NCBI GenBank assembly: GCA_016929875.1
Contig: JAFGHZ010000035.1
Span: 1 to 5,912, forward strand
Length of the DNA: 5,912 bases
Origin: Dehalococcoidales bacterium
GTDB lineage: Bacteria > Chloroflexota > Dehalococcoidia > Dehalococcoidales > Fen-1064
Direction: 5' to 3'
Part shown: piece by piece, positions 5,517 through 5,912 of the stretch
Layout of the letters: each line of letters begins with the position of its first letter
Numbering within the stretch: the first letter of the stretch is position 1
Notes under the pieces: generated by a model
The model's input: the letters and a program-made list of their open reading frames with translations, nothing else
Told to the model about the DNA's origin: nothing
Database searches by the model: none
Translations under genes and position numbers: made by a program

Positions 5517-5735
5517 ATGGCGGTCTGGAAATTAAAAGGTTGTCCCCGGTGTAACGGTGACCTGTTCATCCAGCGTGAAGCGGATGGTTGGTACGAAGAG
5601 TGTTTACTCTGCGGTTATCAGAAAGATGTATCCAGGTTCATTACCGTAGGTACCGGCGGTCAGATTAAGATTAATAGCCAACTGGCAGTCGGACAGAAGC
5701 TTTATGCCGATGTCCGTCCTTCTGCCGCTAACTAA
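5517..5735 (+). CDS. Small zinc-ribbon protein, function unknown
   Basis: A 72-residue protein with a four-cysteine zinc ribbon: C9-P-R-C12 and C29-L-L-C32-G-Y, 16 residues apart, the CPxC...CxxCGY layout typical of zinc ribbons. The aromatic segment DGWYEE between the knuckles is the usual tip of such small ribbons. The remaining 40 residues (VSRFITVGTGG onwards) have no recognisable domain, signal peptide or membrane helix, so it is probably cytoplasmic. The start is the ATG at 5517 with GAGGAGG (5502-5508) 8 nt upstream; the in-frame GTG at 5508 overlaps that SD and is rejected. It is monocistronic: a strong terminator follows at 5787. The long upstream region carries an 11 bp repeat array and a possibly structured leader, so its expression is probably controlled. 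Nucleic-acid or protein binding would be a guess. Confidence 0.8.
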   Translation: MAVWKLKGCPRCNGDLFIQREADGWYEECLLCGYQKDVSRFITVGTGGQIKINSQLAVGQKLYADVRPSAAN

Positions 5736-5786
5736 CGCCCCGGTCACTTGTGACGCTTACAAAGCTCTCTCGCCGCGGGTAAATCT

Positions 5787-5827
5787 GGAAGCCCCTCGCA
5801 AACATCGAGGGGCTTCCTTGTTTTTGT
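5787..5827 (+). terminator. Strong intrinsic terminator after the zinc-ribbon gene
   Basis: A perfect 12 bp stem (5787-5798 with 5806-5817, GGAAGCCCCTCG and its complement), a 7-nt loop CAAACAT, then a T-rich tract TTGTTTTTGT. It ends the zinc-ribbon transcript 51 bp after the stop codon. The opposite strand has only a poor T-tract, so it is mainly a plus-strand terminator. Confidence 0.93.
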
Positions 5828-5835
5828 AATATTCG

Positions 5836-5864
5836 TTGACAAAAGCCGGGAATTGTTTTATATT
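5836..5864 (+). promoter_or_regulatory. Near-consensus sigma-70 promoter for the gene at the right edge
   Basis: A perfect -35 TTGACA (5836-5841), an exact 17 bp spacer, and a -10 TATATT (5859-5864; 5 of 6). The predicted start is near 5871. It is the best promoter in the window and begins only 9 bp after the terminator tract. Such strength with an overlapping palindrome suggests control by repression. Confidence 0.8.
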
Positions 5865-5870
5865 CGTAAC

Positions 5871-5885
5871 TGAAAATCATTTTCA
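5871..5885 (+). promoter_or_regulatory. Fur-type operator (7-1-7 palindrome)
   Basis: TGAAAATCATTTTCA is a perfect 7-1-7 inverted repeat. It matches the Fur core TGATAATnATTATCA at 6 of 7 bases in each arm, and the surrounding 19-mer (5866-5884) matches the classic 19 bp Fur box at 14 positions. It covers the predicted transcription start of the promoter at 5836-5864, the expected place for repression. Zur, PerR or a DtxR-type regulator are alternatives, but the half-site best fits Fur. Confidence 0.65.
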
Positions 5886-5897
5886 TTTAGACGACTG

Positions 5898-5912
5898 ATG
5901 AAACTGACCGAG
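5898..5912 (+). CDS. Possible start of an iron-regulated gene (partial)
   Basis: An ATG at 5898 opens a frame reading MKLTE to the end of the window, 26-27 nt after the predicted transcription start and just after the Fur-like box. No clear SD precedes it, so the true start may lie beyond the edge. The five residues would suit FeoA (often MxLSELKPG) or a DtxR-family regulator (often MxLTxxxEDYL), both iron-linked, but five residues cannot decide. Confidence 0.3.

Noticed and set aside
5440..5535. 31-codon frame (MPAKIKKDVK...) that could be a leader peptide before the zinc-ribbon gene
   Set aside because: The AAGGAG touches the ATG with no usable spacing, and the end overlaps the next gene in another frame; no independent support.
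5743..5754. Palindrome GTCAC-TT-GTGAC after the zinc-ribbon stop codon
   Set aside because: It resembles an inverted CRP site only superficially, lies between a stop codon and a terminator, and has no promoter beside it.

Overview
The window looks like ordinary chromosomal DNA from an anaerobic, moderate-GC bacterium. The gene set (an Isf-type iron-sulfur flavoprotein, YajC beside MiaB, small CxxC zinc-ribbon protein, GOLD-like lipoprotein) and the free use of GTG and TTG starts would fit Chloroflexota (Dehalococcoidia-like). That placement is inference from gene content, not a database result. Genes are tightly packed and there is no sign of phage, insertion sequence or CRISPR.

Left arm, minus strand (about 1-2245): a transcription unit that reads tRNA-Ser(GCU), miaB, yajC, nadB, with nadB running off the left edge. 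Gaps are short (13 bp miaB-yajC, 45 bp yajC-nadB) and no terminator is visible inside it. It combines tRNA 2-methylthiolation, a Sec-translocon accessory protein with an unusual added lipoprotein signal, and the first step of NAD synthesis.

Middle, plus strand (about 2252-4640): a divergent operon of ybeY (rRNA maturation endoribonuclease), an Isf-family flavoprotein overlapping it by 4 bp, and an M20-family metallopeptidase 4 bp further on. The miaB/ybeY pairing echoes the miaB-ybeZ-ybeY cluster of enterobacteria, but here it is divergent and split by a tRNA. The best ybeY promoter sits so close to the ATG that the mRNA may be leaderless.

Right arm, plus strand (about 4672-5912): a separately promoted lipoprotein gene, then a 268 bp gene-free stretch, then a 72-residue zinc-ribbon protein, a strong intrinsic terminator, and a near-consensus promoter overlapped at its predicted start site by a Fur-type palindrome. 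The last gene starts 15 bp before the edge.

The most interesting part is the 268 bp stretch before the zinc-ribbon gene. It holds four direct repeats at an exact 11 bp period, the layout used by PhoB/OmpR-type response regulators. These are followed by a leader that can form mutually exclusive helices, one of which covers the ribosome binding site. Both are sequence-based hypotheses.
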